In this document: positions 36,852-46,425 of the stretch, piece by piece
Layout of the letters: each line of letters starts with the position of its first letter
How positions within the stretch are numbered: position 1 is the stretch's first letter
Assembly: GCF_001598555.1 (NCBI RefSeq)
Contig: NZ_BCZE01000023.1
Span: 1 to 64,000 of the forward strand
DNA: 64,000 nt
Source: Novosphingobium rosa NBRC 15208
GTDB taxonomy: Bacteria > Pseudomonadota > Alphaproteobacteria > Sphingomonadales > Sphingomonadaceae
Direction: 5' to 3'
Made by a program: the position numbers and the translations under genes
Notes under the pieces: generated by a model
What the model saw: the letters and a program-made list of their open reading frames with translations, nothing else
Databases searched by the model: none
Told to the model about the DNA's origin: nothing

Positions 36852-38503
36852 GTGAAGACCAGCCGATGCCTGGACGCGAAGCGATGGAGTATGATGTCGT
36901 CATCGTGGGGGGCGGCCCGGCCGGGCTGTCCGCCGCGATCCGGCTCAAGCAGCAGGATGCGGGCATCCGCGTCTGCGTGCTGGAAAAGGGCAGCGAGATC
37001 GGGGCGCATATCCTCTCGGGCGCGGTGGTCGATCCGCGCGCGCTCGATGAGCTGATCCCCGATTGGCGCGAGCGCGATTGCCCGCTGGCCGCCGTACCGG
37101 TGACGGACAACCGGCACTGGTTTCTGACCAAAAACGGCAAGTTTTCCGTGCCGCACTGGCTCACGCCCGGCTGGATGCACAACAAGGGCACCTACACCGG
37201 ATCGCTGGGCAATCTGTGCCGCTGGCTGGCGGCTCAGGCCGAGGAACTGGGGGTGGAAATCTTCCCCGGCTTCGCCGCCGCCGAAATGCTCTATGACGAG
37301 CATGGCGCGGTGCGCGGCGTGGCGACCGGCGATATGGGCGTGGGACGCGATGGTCAGCCCAAAGATGATTATCAGCCGGGTATGGAACTCCATGCCCGCT
37401 ACACGCTGTTTGCCGAGGGTGCGCGGGGGCATCTCACCAAACAGGTGATTGCGCATCATGCGCTGGATGCCGCAAGCCAGCCGCAGGTCTATGGGCTGGG
37501 GCTGAAGGAACTGTGGGATATTGCTCCTCACAAACATCAGCCCGGGCTGGTGATTCATACGCAAGGTTGGCCACTGAGCGATGCTTACGGCGGGGGCTTT
37601 CTCTACCATCAGGCCGACGGGCAGGTGGCGCTCGGCTTTGTGGTGGGGCTGGGCTATCGCAATCCGCATCTCTCGCCCTTCGGCGAGTTCCAGCGCTGGA
37701 AGCAGCATCCAGAGATCCGCCGTTGTCTCGAAGGCGGCAAGCGCATCTCCTATGGCGCGCGTGTCATCAACGAGGGCGGCTGGCAGAGTGTTCCCAAGCT
37801 GACCTTCCCCGGCGGCGCGTTGGTGGGTTGCGCGGCGGGTTTCGTCAATGTGCCGCGCATCAAGGGCAGCCATACCGCGATGAAAAGCGGCATGCTGGCC
37901 GCCGAGGCTGCTGCGGCGGCGCTTTCGGCCGGGCGCGGGGGCGATGCTCTGGACGGTTATGAGGCTGCGCTGCGCTCCAGCTGGGTGGCGAAGGAGTTGC
38001 GTATGGTGCGCAACGTCCAGCCGTTGATCGCGCGTTTTGGCGCCATATTGGGCACGGCGCTGGCTGGCGTGGAGATGTGGATGCGCACGCTGGGCATGGG
38101 TCTGCCCTATACGCTGGCGCATCATTCCGATCGTGGCTTGAGCCGCAAGGATGCTGCCCGGCCCATCACCTATCCCGCGCCCGATGGGGTGATCAGCTTC
38201 GACCGCCTGTCCTCGGTCTTTGTTTCCAACACCAACCACGAGGAGGATCAGCCGGTGCATCTGCATCTGGCCGATCCGGCGCTGCCGATCGACCGGAATC
38301 TTCCGCTGTATGGCGAACCGGCGCGGCTCTATTGCCCGGCGGGCGTCTATGAGGTGACCGGACAGGAGGAAGGCGACCCGCGCTTCGTCATCAACCCGCA
38401 GAACTGCCTGCATTGCAAGACCTGCGACATCAAGGACCCGGCGGCCAACATCACCTGGGTCACACCCGAGGGCGGTGGGGGCCCCAACTATCCCAATATG
38501 TGA
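36848..38503 (+). CDS. Electron transfer flavoprotein:ubiquinone oxidoreductase
   Basis: This 551-residue inner-membrane-associated enzyme moves electrons from reduced ETF to ubiquinone. It has an N-terminal FAD motif [17 protein letters not shown], the central ETF-QO region ([22 protein letters not shown] is near-invariant), and a C-terminal 4Fe-4S site (CPAGVYEV, then [13 protein letters not shown]) ending [10 protein letters not shown]. It completes a path from the local acyl-CoA dehydrogenase to the respiratory chain. It ends at a classic terminator. Confidence 0.97.
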   Translation: MSEDQPMPGREAMEYDVVIVGGGPAGLSAAIRLKQQDAGIRVCVLEKGSEIGAHILSGAVVDPRALDELIPDWRERDCPLAAVPVTDNRHWFLTKNGKFSVPHWLTPGWMHNKGTYTGSLGNLCRWLAAQAEELGVEIFPGFAAAEMLYDEHGAVRGVATGDMGVGRDGQPKDDYQPGMELHARYTLFAEGARGHLTKQVIAHHALDAASQPQVYGLGLKELWDIAPHKHQPGLVIHTQGWPLSDAYGGGFLYHQADGQVALGFVVGLGYRNPHLSPFGEFQRWKQHPEIRRCLEGGKRISYGARVINEGGWQSVPKLTFPGGALVGCAAGFVNVPRIKGSHTAMKSGMLAAEAAAAALSAGRGGDALDGYEAALRSSWVAKELRMVRNVQPLIARFGAILGTALAGVEMWMRTLGMGLPYTLAHHSDRGLSRKDAARPITYPAPDGVISFDRLSSVFVSNTNHEEDQPVHLHLADPALPIDRNLPLYGEPARLYCPAGVYEVTGQEEGDPRFVINPQNCLHCKTCDIKDPAANITWVTPEGGGGPNYPNM

Positions 38504-38518
38504 TCTGGCGAGATTGCG

Positions 38519-38553
38519 GAAAACCCCGGCCCCTTGAAGGAGTCGGGGTTTTC
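38519..38553 (+). terminator. etf operon terminator
   Basis: GAAAACCCCG/CGGGGTTTTC gives a 10-bp stem ending in a T-run, 15 bases past the ETF-QO stop. It is one of the few terminators here with a good U-tract. Confidence 0.8.
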
Positions 38554-38571
38554 ACGTGGTGGGACAAGAGT

Positions 38572-38596
38572 GCCCGGCCCCAGGACGGGGCCGGGC
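38572..38596 (-). terminator. Terminator of TonB receptor 2
   Basis: GCCCGGCCCC/GGGGCCGGGC forms a 10-bp stem with a 5-nt loop, 9 bases past the receptor stop on the minus strand. Confidence 0.6.
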
Positions 38597-38605
38597 CTTG
38601 CAAGG

Positions 38606-41146
38606 TCATTTGAAGGTGAAGCCGAAGGTCACGCCATAGGTGGCCGGCATGCCCGCCAGCCGGGCGGCGCTGTCGGTGGAACTGATCACATTGGTCCAGT
38701 AGTATTTGTTGAGAAGGTTCTTGGCCCAGACCATCACGCGCCAGCCATGGCCTGACTCGTAACCCGCCCGCGCATCGACCGTGGCATAGCCGTCGATCAC
38801 AAAGGGTTGCGTCACGCCGGGCGCGGCGGCGGCATAGCCGAGCCCGGCGAGATAGAGCGGGTTGGTGGCCTGGATACGGCTGGTGGTGAGGTTCTGCGCA
38901 TTGAAGACGGCATCGGTCTTGGTGCGTGCGGTCACCGTGGTGCCGGCGAAGATCGCGGCATCATTGCCCAATTCGTGGCGCCAGCCGATATCGACGCTGC
39001 CGGACCATTTCGGCGTGAAGGGCAGGGGATCGCCCGCGAAATTCTGGTTGGCATTGCCCACCGAATCCACGCCATTGTAGGTCAGCACCCTGGAGTTGAG
39101 ATAAGTCACGCCGCCGGTGATCGTGATCTCGGGGATCTCGCGGACGGTCAGATCGGCCTCCAGACCCCAGATGCGCGATTTGGGGACATTCACCTCGGCT
39201 TCCAGATCGCCGAAGATCGGGTCCAGCAATTTGCCGCGCACCTGCTTGTTGCGATAATCGTAATAGAAGGCGGCGGAGTTGAGGCTCAGCTTGTGATCGG
39301 CGGATTGCAGCTTGGCGCCCAGCTCATAGGCCAGCACCGACTCCTGCGTCACGGGAAGCAGCGGGGTGAAGGTGGCCGCCGCCAGGCTGGGGAAGCTGCC
39401 GCTCTTGTAGCCCTTTGAAACGGTGCCATAGAGCAGCGCGCGCGGCGTCATCTGAAAGTTGATGCCAGCCTTCCACGAGACATTGCTTTCGTTCAGCTTG
39501 GCCACGAAAGGTTCGCCTGGCACGCCCAGCGGGCCCGGGCCATAGGGCGAGATGATGGTCACGCCCTTGGGGATCGGCACGTTGATCGCATTGAGCGTGT
39601 AGCAGCCCGCATAGTTGATCGGTGTGAAGCTCTGGCCGGTCAGGCTGCCCAGATAATTGAAGAGCTTGTCATCGTTGCCGCCCGGGATGGTGCTGCCGCA
39701 GACATTGGCGCTGTTATGGGAATCGGTATAGCGCACGCCACCGATCAGAGTCAGGCGGTCGATCAACTTGTATTCGGCATTGCCGAAGATCGCCCAATTG
39801 GTGATGCTCTGGTGATTGTCGACCGCGCTGCCGTTGATATAGAGATTGCCGGCATTGTCGGCGGTGTTGTCGAAGATGCGCAGCAACTGGTTTTCGTCGG
39901 TGACTGTTCGCTCGAAATTGCCGCCCAGGATCCATTTCAGCGCGCCATGGCCGGAATTGGCAAGGCGCAGCTCCTGGTTGAAGGTGCGGATCATGCCGTC
40001 GTTGCGCTGAAGCGCAAAGGTCACGATGTCATTGCCGTCACCGCCGACGCGCTGGCGCTGGTCGAAGTGATCGTAGGAGGTCATGCTGGTGAGGGTGATG
40101 TCGGGGGTGAGGTCGATGTCGCCGCGCAGCGCGATCTGCCAGAAGGTACGATCGCTGAACTGCCGGAAATCGGAGTAGCTCGCCGTGCCCGGCTGGGTCG
40201 AGCCATCGGCATTGATGACGCCCGTTGCCGGATCCAGCGCCTGGTTCACCCAATTGGCGGCCCGGGCATTGTTGGGCGCGAAAGGCGAGGCCAGCAGCCG
40301 CGAGATCAGCGCGGGTGAAGCGCCCTTGCCCTGCGGGTTGAGCAGGATCAGCTGCTGCGCCTGGGGCTGCGACGTGTCCTTGTAGCCGTTCACGGACAGC
40401 TCGAACCGGGCGGCGGAGGTGGGTTTCCAGTCGAGCAGCAGGCGACCGGCGGCAAAGGAGATATGGCCGTTGGTGTCGTTGGGGCGTGAGATGCTGTATT
40501 GCCAGTCATCCATATGCGAGCCGGTGGCCGCAATGCGGAAGCCCAGCGTGTCGGTCAGGGGCCCGCTGATATAGGCATTGGCGTCGATCGAATTGAAGCG
40601 GCCATAGCTGATGTCGCCACCGGCCTGCAGGGATTTGGTGGGCTTGGCGGCAATGTAGTTGATCGCGCCGCCCGTGGCATTCTCGCCGAAAAGCGTGCCC
40701 TGCGGACCTTTGAGCACCTCGACGCGCTCGAGGTCGAAGGCGGCGTGGCTGGCCATCACCGGGAAGGGCAGCGGCGCCTGATCGACATAGACGCTGACGG
40801 CGGGATAGACCCCCAGGGAGCTGTCGTTGAAGCCCACGCCGCGCAGCGTGAAGATCGGTGTGTTGGCGTTGGAAGCCGCAAAGGACAGGCCCGGCACCAC
40901 CGAGGCCAGATCCGAAAGCGAGACGATCTTGCGCTCCTTCAGGTCATTGCCCGAGACCGCTGTGATCGACAGACCGACCTTGTTGATGTTTTCCTCGCGC
41001 TTGTTGGCGGTGACGATGATGTCCTGAATACCCGGCTGCTGTGCCTGTTGCGGCGCAGGCGCATCCTCTGCCATGGCGGGGCCAGCGAAGATTGCCGTGA
41101 CTGCAAGCACAGAAAGTCCCGAAAGAAGCCTCTTTTTGGCCATCAT
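38606..41146 (-). CDS. TonB-dependent outer-membrane receptor (catabolic island, 2)
   Basis: The 846-residue receptor has a signal peptide ending at AMAED (about 26), the TonB-box region DIIVTANKREENINKVGLSI, a plug with VEVLKGPQGTLFGENATGGAINY, and a barrel ending YGVTFGFTFK with terminal aromatic pattern. It is a close paralogue of the receptor at 50513, sharing long stretches such as NTPIFTLRGVGFN and SLGVYPAVSVY. It probably imports a hydrophobic substrate. Operator copy 5 lies 215 bp upstream. Confidence 0.94.
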   Translation of the reverse strand: MMAKKRLLSGLSVLAVTAIFAGPAMAEDAPAPQQAQQPGIQDIIVTANKREENINKVGLSITAVSGNDLKERKIVSLSDLASVVPGLSFAASNANTPIFTLRGVGFNDSSLGVYPAVSVYVDQAPLPFPVMASHAAFDLERVEVLKGPQGTLFGENATGGAINYIAAKPTKSLQAGGDISYGRFNSIDANAYISGPLTDTLGFRIAATGSHMDDWQYSISRPNDTNGHISFAAGRLLLDWKPTSAARFELSVNGYKDTSQPQAQQLILLNPQGKGASPALISRLLASPFAPNNARAANWVNQALDPATGVINADGSTQPGTASYSDFRQFSDRTFWQIALRGDIDLTPDITLTSMTSYDHFDQRQRVGGDGNDIVTFALQRNDGMIRTFNQELRLANSGHGALKWILGGNFERTVTDENQLLRIFDNTADNAGNLYINGSAVDNHQSITNWAIFGNAEYKLIDRLTLIGGVRYTDSHNSANVCGSTIPGGNDDKLFNYLGSLTGQSFTPINYAGCYTLNAINVPIPKGVTIISPYGPGPLGVPGEPFVAKLNESNVSWKAGINFQMTPRALLYGTVSKGYKSGSFPSLAAATFTPLLPVTQESVLAYELGAKLQSADHKLSLNSAAFYYDYRNKQVRGKLLDPIFGDLEAEVNVPKSRIWGLEADLTVREIPEITITGGVTYLNSRVLTYNGVDSVGNANQNFAGDPLPFTPKWSGSVDIGWRHELGNDAAIFAGTTVTARTKTDAVFNAQNLTTSRIQATNPLYLAGLGYAAAAPGVTQPFVIDGYATVDARAGYESGHGWRVMVWAKNLLNKYYWTNVISSTDSAARLAGMPATYGVTFGFTFK

Positions 41147-41360
41147 GATCTCTCCCTTTTTTACGATTATTGTTCTCGCGCAGCCGCCTTTATGGGGTGC
41201 GCGTTTCTCGTCCCGGCCAGACGCAGCCCTTCACGGTCAGCCGCCTCTGCTTTTCTTGTCTGATGTGATGTTTCTGCGATCCGGGCAGCGCGCGTTGGAG
41301 CTGCGTGCGTGCCGGCCGCTTCACGCGATAACGAAGGCAGGTGGAATTCAAAAATTGAAT

Positions 41361-41375
41361 TAAGGTCCGACCATT
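41361..41375. promoter_or_regulatory. GntR-type operator candidate 5
   Basis: On the minus strand this reads AATGGT-CGG-ACCTTA, preceded by GCTTTTTG. The surrounding 29 bases nearly match copy 1 except in the spacer. It lies in the gap between the P450 stop and TonB receptor 2 start; that gap (41147-41445) holds no gene. Confidence 0.65.
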
Positions 41376-41445
41376 CAAAAAGCGGAACCAGGAAGCCTTT
41401 TCCCCGCCAACCCCAGCCAGATGCCAGGGCGGCTTGGAAGCATGT

Positions 41446-42747
41446 TCAACGCTTGGTGAAGCGGATGGGCAGGGTCTTGTAGCCGCCCACGAAATTGGTT
41501 TCGACCATGCGTGGATCGCCGGCCAGTTCGATGCTGCCCAGATGCGGCAGCAGCTCCTCGAAGAGCACGCGCATCTCCAGCTTGGCCAGATGCTGGCCCA
41601 GGCACATATGCGGGCCGAAGCCGAAGGCGATATGCGGATTGGGCGAACGGGTGATGTCGAAGCGCGCCGGATCGACAAAGACCTCTTCATCGCGGTTGCC
41701 CGATGGATAGCACATCATCAGCCGGTCCATGGCGCGGATGGTCTGCCCACGCACCTGCGTGTCTTCCACCGCGTTGCGCATGAAATGCTTGACCGGGCTG
41801 GTCCAGCGGATGGCCTCATCCACCAGTCCCTTCACCAGCGCGGGGTCTTCCCGCAGTTTCGTGAGATTCTCGGGGTAGAGCAGCATGCCGTGCAGGCCGC
41901 CCGCGGTCGAGGAGGAGGTGGTGTCATGCCCCGCTGTGGCGATGGCGACATAATAGCCATTGGCCTCGTTGCGGGGGATGGGGGCGCCATTGACCTGCGC
42001 ATTGGCGATCAGCGAAAGCATGTCGTCGGTGGGGTGGGCGCGGCGCTGCGCACTCAGATCGTCGAAATAGGCGTAGAAATCCTCAAGCGTGGCGGCCCAC
42101 ATCTTGGCGGCCACCACCGGATCGGCGGCGATCTCGGGGCGCTGCTCTTCGGGATCATGGACGCCGAAGAACTCCTGCGTTAGCTTGAGCATGCGCGGTT
42201 CATCCTCGGGAGGCACGCCGAACAGCGTCATGATGACGCGCAGCGGATAATGCAGCGCAAAGTCGCGCACGAAATCGCATTCGCCATCGAAGTCGAGCAG
42301 TTTCCCGACGCTCTGGCGGGCCAGGGCGCGGATCTGATCTTCCAGCTTGGCAATCCGGTTCGGCATGAACCAGCTCTGGGTCAGGTTGCGATAGGCGGCG
42401 TGCTCGGGCGGGTCCATATAGGTGAGCGAGGAAATCAGCCGCGTCGAGCCGCCGTTGATCTGGCGCATGAAAGCGTCGGAGGCGCGGTCGTTGAGGATCG
42501 GATTGTGATCGGCGTTGTGGAACAGTTTGGCGTTCAGTTCGATCGCGCGAATATCGGCATGTTTGGTCACGATCCAGATCGGATCGTAGCCCTCCACCTC
42601 GGCCACACCCAAAGGCATGTTCTCGCGCAGCCATTGGAAGGCGGGATAGATTACGGCGTCATCGGTGTAGGACTTGGGCGAGATGACGATCCGCGCGATA
42701 TCCTGCGGGATCAGCGGGCGCAGCCCGGCTTCGAGTGTGGTGCTCAT
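41446..42747 (-). CDS. Cytochrome P450 (bacterial class I type)
   Basis: This 433-residue monooxygenase has the oxygen-activating AGHDTT (272-277) in helix I, the EAIR motif (311-314) and the haem ligand Cys382 in FGFGPHMCLGQHLAKLE. The region around YPSGNRDEEVF is like P450s that act on terpenes and steroids, but the family cannot be fixed by eye. No ferredoxin gene is adjacent, so it needs redox partners from elsewhere. The start at 42747 is the family-like N-terminus; a GTG at 42840 extends the frame. Operator copy 6 is 80 bp upstream. Confidence 0.94.
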   Translation of the reverse strand: MSTTLEAGLRPLIPQDIARIVISPKSYTDDAVIYPAFQWLRENMPLGVAEVEGYDPIWIVTKHADIRAIELNAKLFHNADHNPILNDRASDAFMRQINGGSTRLISSLTYMDPPEHAAYRNLTQSWFMPNRIAKLEDQIRALARQSVGKLLDFDGECDFVRDFALHYPLRVIMTLFGVPPEDEPRMLKLTQEFFGVHDPEEQRPEIAADPVVAAKMWAATLEDFYAYFDDLSAQRRAHPTDDMLSLIANAQVNGAPIPRNEANGYYVAIATAGHDTTSSSTAGGLHGMLLYPENLTKLREDPALVKGLVDEAIRWTSPVKHFMRNAVEDTQVRGQTIRAMDRLMMCYPSGNRDEEVFVDPARFDITRSPNPHIAFGFGPHMCLGQHLAKLEMRVLFEELLPHLGSIELAGDPRMVETNFVGGYKTLPIRFTKR

Positions 42748-42778
42748 GGGGGTCCTCTCCACGCTTTTGTTATTTTGC

Positions 42779-42798
42779 GTATGAGTTATACGTAATAC
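42779..42798. promoter_or_regulatory. GTAT...ATAC inverted repeat before P450 gene
   Basis: GTATGAGTTATACGTAATAC is an imperfect 20-bp dyad 32 bp upstream of the P450 start. It overlaps the expected core promoter, with a TTGACG hexamer (42818-42813, minus strand) as possible -35. It could be the site of the neighbouring MerR-type regulator. Confidence 0.35.
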
Positions 42799-42826
42799 TT
42801 GGAGGATGCGGACGTCAATTGCCCTT

Positions 42827-42841
42827 AAAGGTCGGACCACA
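42827..42841. promoter_or_regulatory. GntR-type operator candidate 6
   Basis: On the minus strand this reads TGTGGT-CCG-ACCTTT. The GGT-N3-ACC core is kept but the outer bases differ from the consensus. It lies just upstream of a possible -35 of the P450 gene, unlike the sites that overlap a -10. Confidence 0.5.
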
Positions 42842-42955
42842 AGCCGCCAGATCCAGGAAAAACTTTATTTCCCTGATGGATGGGGGCTGGGCAGAGGCCG
42901 GGATTTGAATAGGGCGCATGAAATTGAATGGCTGGCCGCATGAGAAAGCGTGGTG

Positions 42956-43660
42956 TCAGCCCTCTGTTGGCGTGTTGCGCAAGGCCTCGACATGGCGAAA
43001 AAACGCCTGCTGGCGCAACAGGCCGAAGAAATCGAGCATCAGCGGCAGCGCGCGCTCGACCATGCGGGCGGCCTCATCGACCTCGATCCGGCCGCTGACG
43101 CGCTGCAAAAAGGTGGTGGCCTCCCAGCGGCCCACGAAATCGGCGGCTTCGATATAGAAGCCCAGGATCTCGGGCGTGTAATCGAGATGGCCGTCGAAAC
43201 CGGCCTTGCGCATCTCGCCCCAGATCCGCACGATTTGCGCGCTGGACAGCGAAAGCATGGCGCCCTGCCGCGTTTCGATGATCCTGAGGATGCCGATGCG
43301 TGCCAGCGTGCGGGCATCCTCCTCGGCATGGGGATAGGTTTCGAGCAGCGATGCGATGGCGACGGGCGGCCCATCCGCCCCGGAGCGATGGGCAACCAGC
43401 TGCTCCAGCTTGTCGAGCGTGCTGGCACCGACCCGCCCCGGCGCCGGGCTGCCATCCATCAGCGCGCCGATCTGGGCCAGAGTCAGCCGGCTGTCCTGCT
43501 GCAATTGGCGGATGGCGAGGATCGCCTCGACATGTTTCTCGTCATAATCCGCGACATTGCGCCCGGAGCGATGCGGCTCGGGGATCAGTCGATGGCGCAG
43601 ATAGACCCTTATCGTCTCGCGGTGGACCCCGGTCCTGGCTTCCAGATCGCGCATCTTCAT
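42956..43660 (-). CDS. MerR-type transcriptional regulator
   Basis: This 234-residue regulator starts with a MerR helix-turn-helix (MRDLEARTGVHRETIRVYLRHRLIPEPHRSGRNVADY) followed by a coiled region and a C-terminal helical domain (about 95-225) resembling the ligand domains of TetR-like or fatty-acid regulators rather than metal-binding MerR tails; no Cys cluster is present. It lies between the aldehyde dehydrogenase and the P450 gene on the same strand, and probably controls the P450 gene or the whole unit. Confidence 0.85.
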   Translation of the reverse strand: MKMRDLEARTGVHRETIRVYLRHRLIPEPHRSGRNVADYDEKHVEAILAIRQLQQDSRLTLAQIGALMDGSPAPGRVGASTLDKLEQLVAHRSGADGPPVAIASLLETYPHAEEDARTLARIGILRIIETRQGAMLSLSSAQIVRIWGEMRKAGFDGHLDYTPEILGFYIEAADFVGRWEATTFLQRVSGRIEVDEAARMVERALPLMLDFFGLLRQQAFFRHVEALRNTPTEG

Positions 43661-43758
43661 CGCGATGATTTAGAGCATCACAGGGTGGTGCGGGCAATCG
43701 TTCATTTCCCACAGGGTCTGCGCGGCGACGATCGGGGGAGCGCCGCCGCGCATCACGC

Positions 43759-45261
43759 TCAGTCGCCCAGCAGGGCGGTGACGGTCTTGGTTTCGGTGTA
43801 GGCCAGCACGCCCTCCTCGCCCACTTCACGCCCCCAGCCCGATTCCTTGACGCCGCCAAAGGGCGCCGAAGGATCGTTCATGCCATGGGTGTTGATCCAG
43901 ACCGTCCCGGCCTGAAGCTTGCGGGCGGTGAGATGCGCGCGCGACAGGTCATTGGTCCAGATGTTGGCGGCCAGGCCATAGCGCGTGTCATTGGCGAGCT
44001 TGACCACCTCTTCCACATCGTCGAAGGGCGTGGCGACCAGCACCGGGCCGAAGATTTCCTCACGCACAATGCTGGCATCGGCGGCAGGGTTGGCGAAGAT
44101 GGTCGGCTCCACGAAATAGCCTGTATCGGAGCCTGTGCCGCCGCCGGTCACCACCTCGGCCCCGCTGGCGCGGCCCTGGGCGATGTAATCCAGCACGCGC
44201 TCCTGCTGATTGCGCGAGACCAGGGGCCCCAGCATCGTGTCGGGATCGCGGCCATGGCCCAGCTTGAAGGTCTTGGCCACGGCGGCCACGCTTTCGAGCA
44301 CCCGCTCATAAACGGGCCGCTCAATGTAGAGGCGCGAGGCGGCCAGACAGACCTGACCCGAATTGAAGAAGATGGCCAGCGCCGCGCCGATGGCCGCCTT
44401 GTCCAGATCGGCATCGGCAAAGATCAGCGAGGGCGACTTGCCGCCCAGCTCCAGCGTGATGCGCTTGAGATCGCGCGCCGCCGTCTGCACGATCTGCTTG
44501 CCCACCCGGGTCGAACCGGTGAAGGCGATCTTGTTCACGCCGGGATGTTCGACCAGCGCCTGCCCGGCCTCATGGCCATAGCCGGTCACCACATTGAGCA
44601 CGCCCTCGGGCAGGCCCGCCTCCAGCGCCAGTTCGGCCAGCCGCAGCGCGGTGAGCGGCGTGACCTCCGAAGGCTTCAGCACGATGGTGCAGCCCGCCGC
44701 CAGTGCCGTCGCCACCTTCCAGGCCGCCATCGCCAGCGGATAGTTCCAGGGCACGATCTGGCCGACGACGCCGATGGGCTCACGCAGCGAATAGGAGTGA
44801 TACTGCCGCCCGTCACCCGAGATGGGGTTGACCTGCCCGTGAATTTTCGAGCACCAGCCCGCCATATAGCGGAAGATGTCCACCGCCGCCGGGACATCGA
44901 CCGCCAGCGCGTGATGCACCGCCTTGCCATTGTCATAGCTTTCGAGCAGCGCCAGCTCATGGGCATGCTCCTCGATCTTGCGGGCGATGTTTTCGATGAT
45001 CTTCGCGCGGTCGAGCGGACGCATGCGTGACCAGGCGGCGGATTCGAAGGCCTTGCGCGCCTGGGCGACCGCGCGGTCGACATCCTCGGCCCCGCCGGCC
45101 GGAACGCTGGCGATCAGCTGGCCGGTGGCGGGATCTTCCACATCGATCGTCTTGCCGCCGGCGGCCTGCTGCCAGTCGCCGCCGATCAGCATGCGTGTGG
45201 TGGGCAAGGCGACCTCATGGCCAGCCTCGCCGTAACGGGCCGATGTTGCGTGTTCAGTCAT
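43759..45261 (-). CDS. Aldehyde dehydrogenase (second)
   Basis: This 500-residue NAD-dependent enzyme has VPWNYPLAMAAWK, FTGSTRVGKQI, the catalytic Glu in LELGGKSPS and the catalytic Cys in FNSGQVCLAASR. The start at 45261 follows GGAGAGCACC; an ATG at 45273 is four codons earlier. It is clearly different in sequence from the aldehyde dehydrogenase at 28963, so the two probably act on different aldehydes. It is preceded by the zinc alcohol dehydrogenase gene, giving a second alcohol-to-acid pair. Confidence 0.94.
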   Translation of the reverse strand: MTEHATSARYGEAGHEVALPTTRMLIGGDWQQAAGGKTIDVEDPATGQLIASVPAGGAEDVDRAVAQARKAFESAAWSRMRPLDRAKIIENIARKIEEHAHELALLESYDNGKAVHHALAVDVPAAVDIFRYMAGWCSKIHGQVNPISGDGRQYHSYSLREPIGVVGQIVPWNYPLAMAAWKVATALAAGCTIVLKPSEVTPLTALRLAELALEAGLPEGVLNVVTGYGHEAGQALVEHPGVNKIAFTGSTRVGKQIVQTAARDLKRITLELGGKSPSLIFADADLDKAAIGAALAIFFNSGQVCLAASRLYIERPVYERVLESVAAVAKTFKLGHGRDPDTMLGPLVSRNQQERVLDYIAQGRASGAEVVTGGGTGSDTGYFVEPTIFANPAADASIVREEIFGPVLVATPFDDVEEVVKLANDTRYGLAANIWTNDLSRAHLTARKLQAGTVWINTHGMNDPSAPFGGVKESGWGREVGEEGVLAYTETKTVTALLGD

Positions 45262-45298
45262 GGTGCTCTCCATCTTTATCGGGGTATGGGGCCGCAGG

Positions 45299-46399
45299 TC
45301 AGTCGAAGGAGGTGATCACGCTGCGGGCGATCGCGCCGCCTTTCAGTTCGCGGTAGGCATCGTTGATCTGCGACAGCTCGATCTCGCGCGAGATCAGATC
45401 GTCGAGGTTGAGCAGCCCCTGCAGATAGAGGCGCGCATACATCGGAATGTCATGCTTGATGTTGGAGGAGCCCATATAGACCCCGCGCACATCGACCTGG
45501 TTGGTCAGAAGATCGATGGTGACGTTGACATCGATGGTGGCATCGGGTGCGTGAACCCCGATCAGATAGGCGGTGCCGCCCTTGCGCGCCATCTTGATCG
45601 CCTGCTGCGAGGTGGCCTTGATGCCCACCACCTCGAAGGCGTGATCGACCCCCACCTCGCTCAATGCCCTGACGGCGGCCACGGCATCGCCCTGCGAGGC
45701 ATCGACGAAATCGGTGGCGCCGAACTTGCGGGCCAGCTCTTCCTTCTTGGCCTGCGTGTCGATGGCGATGATCCGCGCCGCCCCGGCCAGCTTCGCGCCG
45801 GAGATGACGTTCAGCCCCACGCCGCCGATGCCGATCACCGCCACCGTATCGCCGGGGCGCACTTTTGCGGCGTTGATCGCCGCCCCCGCGCCGGTGATCG
45901 TGCCGCAACCCAGCAGCGAGGCCTGGGCAAAGGGGATTTCCCTTGGCACCTTGGCCAGCTGATGCTCATGCACCAGCGCCTGTTCGGCAAAGGCCCCGGT
46001 GCCGAACACCTGGCTGACAGCCTGCCCCGCGCGGGACAGGCGCTGGTCCTCCTCGCCGCCGCGCAGGGTTTCCTCGGGGTGATCGCATTGCCAGGTCCGT
46101 CCGCCGATGCAGGAGGAGCAATGGCCGCAGAACTGGATCAGCGAACCCACGACATGATCGCCCGGCGCGAATTCCCGCACCTCGGGCCCCACGGCGGTGA
46201 CGATTCCCGCCAGCTCATGGCCCAGCACGGCGGGCAGCGGCACGCCAAAATCCTTCTCGGCGAAATGCAGGTCGGAATGGCACAGGCCTGAGGCCTTGAC
46301 CTGCACCAGCACCTCTTTCCCGCGCGGCTGATCGATTTCGATCTGCTCGATCTGGAAGCTTCCATCGATGGTGTTGAGAACGGCTGCTTTCATTTTCAT
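45299..46399 (-). CDS. Zinc-dependent alcohol dehydrogenase
   Basis: This 366-residue medium-chain enzyme has catalytic zinc ligands Cys40 and His61-Glu62 (GHE), a structural zinc site Cys91, Cys94, Cys97 and Cys105, and the NAD motif GIGGVGLN followed by an acidic residue (IAIDTQAKKE). It is close to the class III/benzyl alcohol-type dehydrogenases. Its partner aldehyde dehydrogenase is 37 bases downstream. It probably oxidises a primary alcohol from P450 or Rieske chemistry. Confidence 0.94.
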   Translation of the reverse strand: MKMKAAVLNTIDGSFQIEQIEIDQPRGKEVLVQVKASGLCHSDLHFAEKDFGVPLPAVLGHELAGIVTAVGPEVREFAPGDHVVGSLIQFCGHCSSCIGGRTWQCDHPEETLRGGEEDQRLSRAGQAVSQVFGTGAFAEQALVHEHQLAKVPREIPFAQASLLGCGTITGAGAAINAAKVRPGDTVAVIGIGGVGLNVISGAKLAGAARIIAIDTQAKKEELARKFGATDFVDASQGDAVAAVRALSEVGVDHAFEVVGIKATSQQAIKMARKGGTAYLIGVHAPDATIDVNVTIDLLTNQVDVRGVYMGSSNIKHDIPMYARLYLQGLLNLDDLISREIELSQINDAYRELKGGAIARSVITSFD

Positions 46400-46425
46400 G
46401 TCTTCGCTCCGCAGGGAAGGGATGG

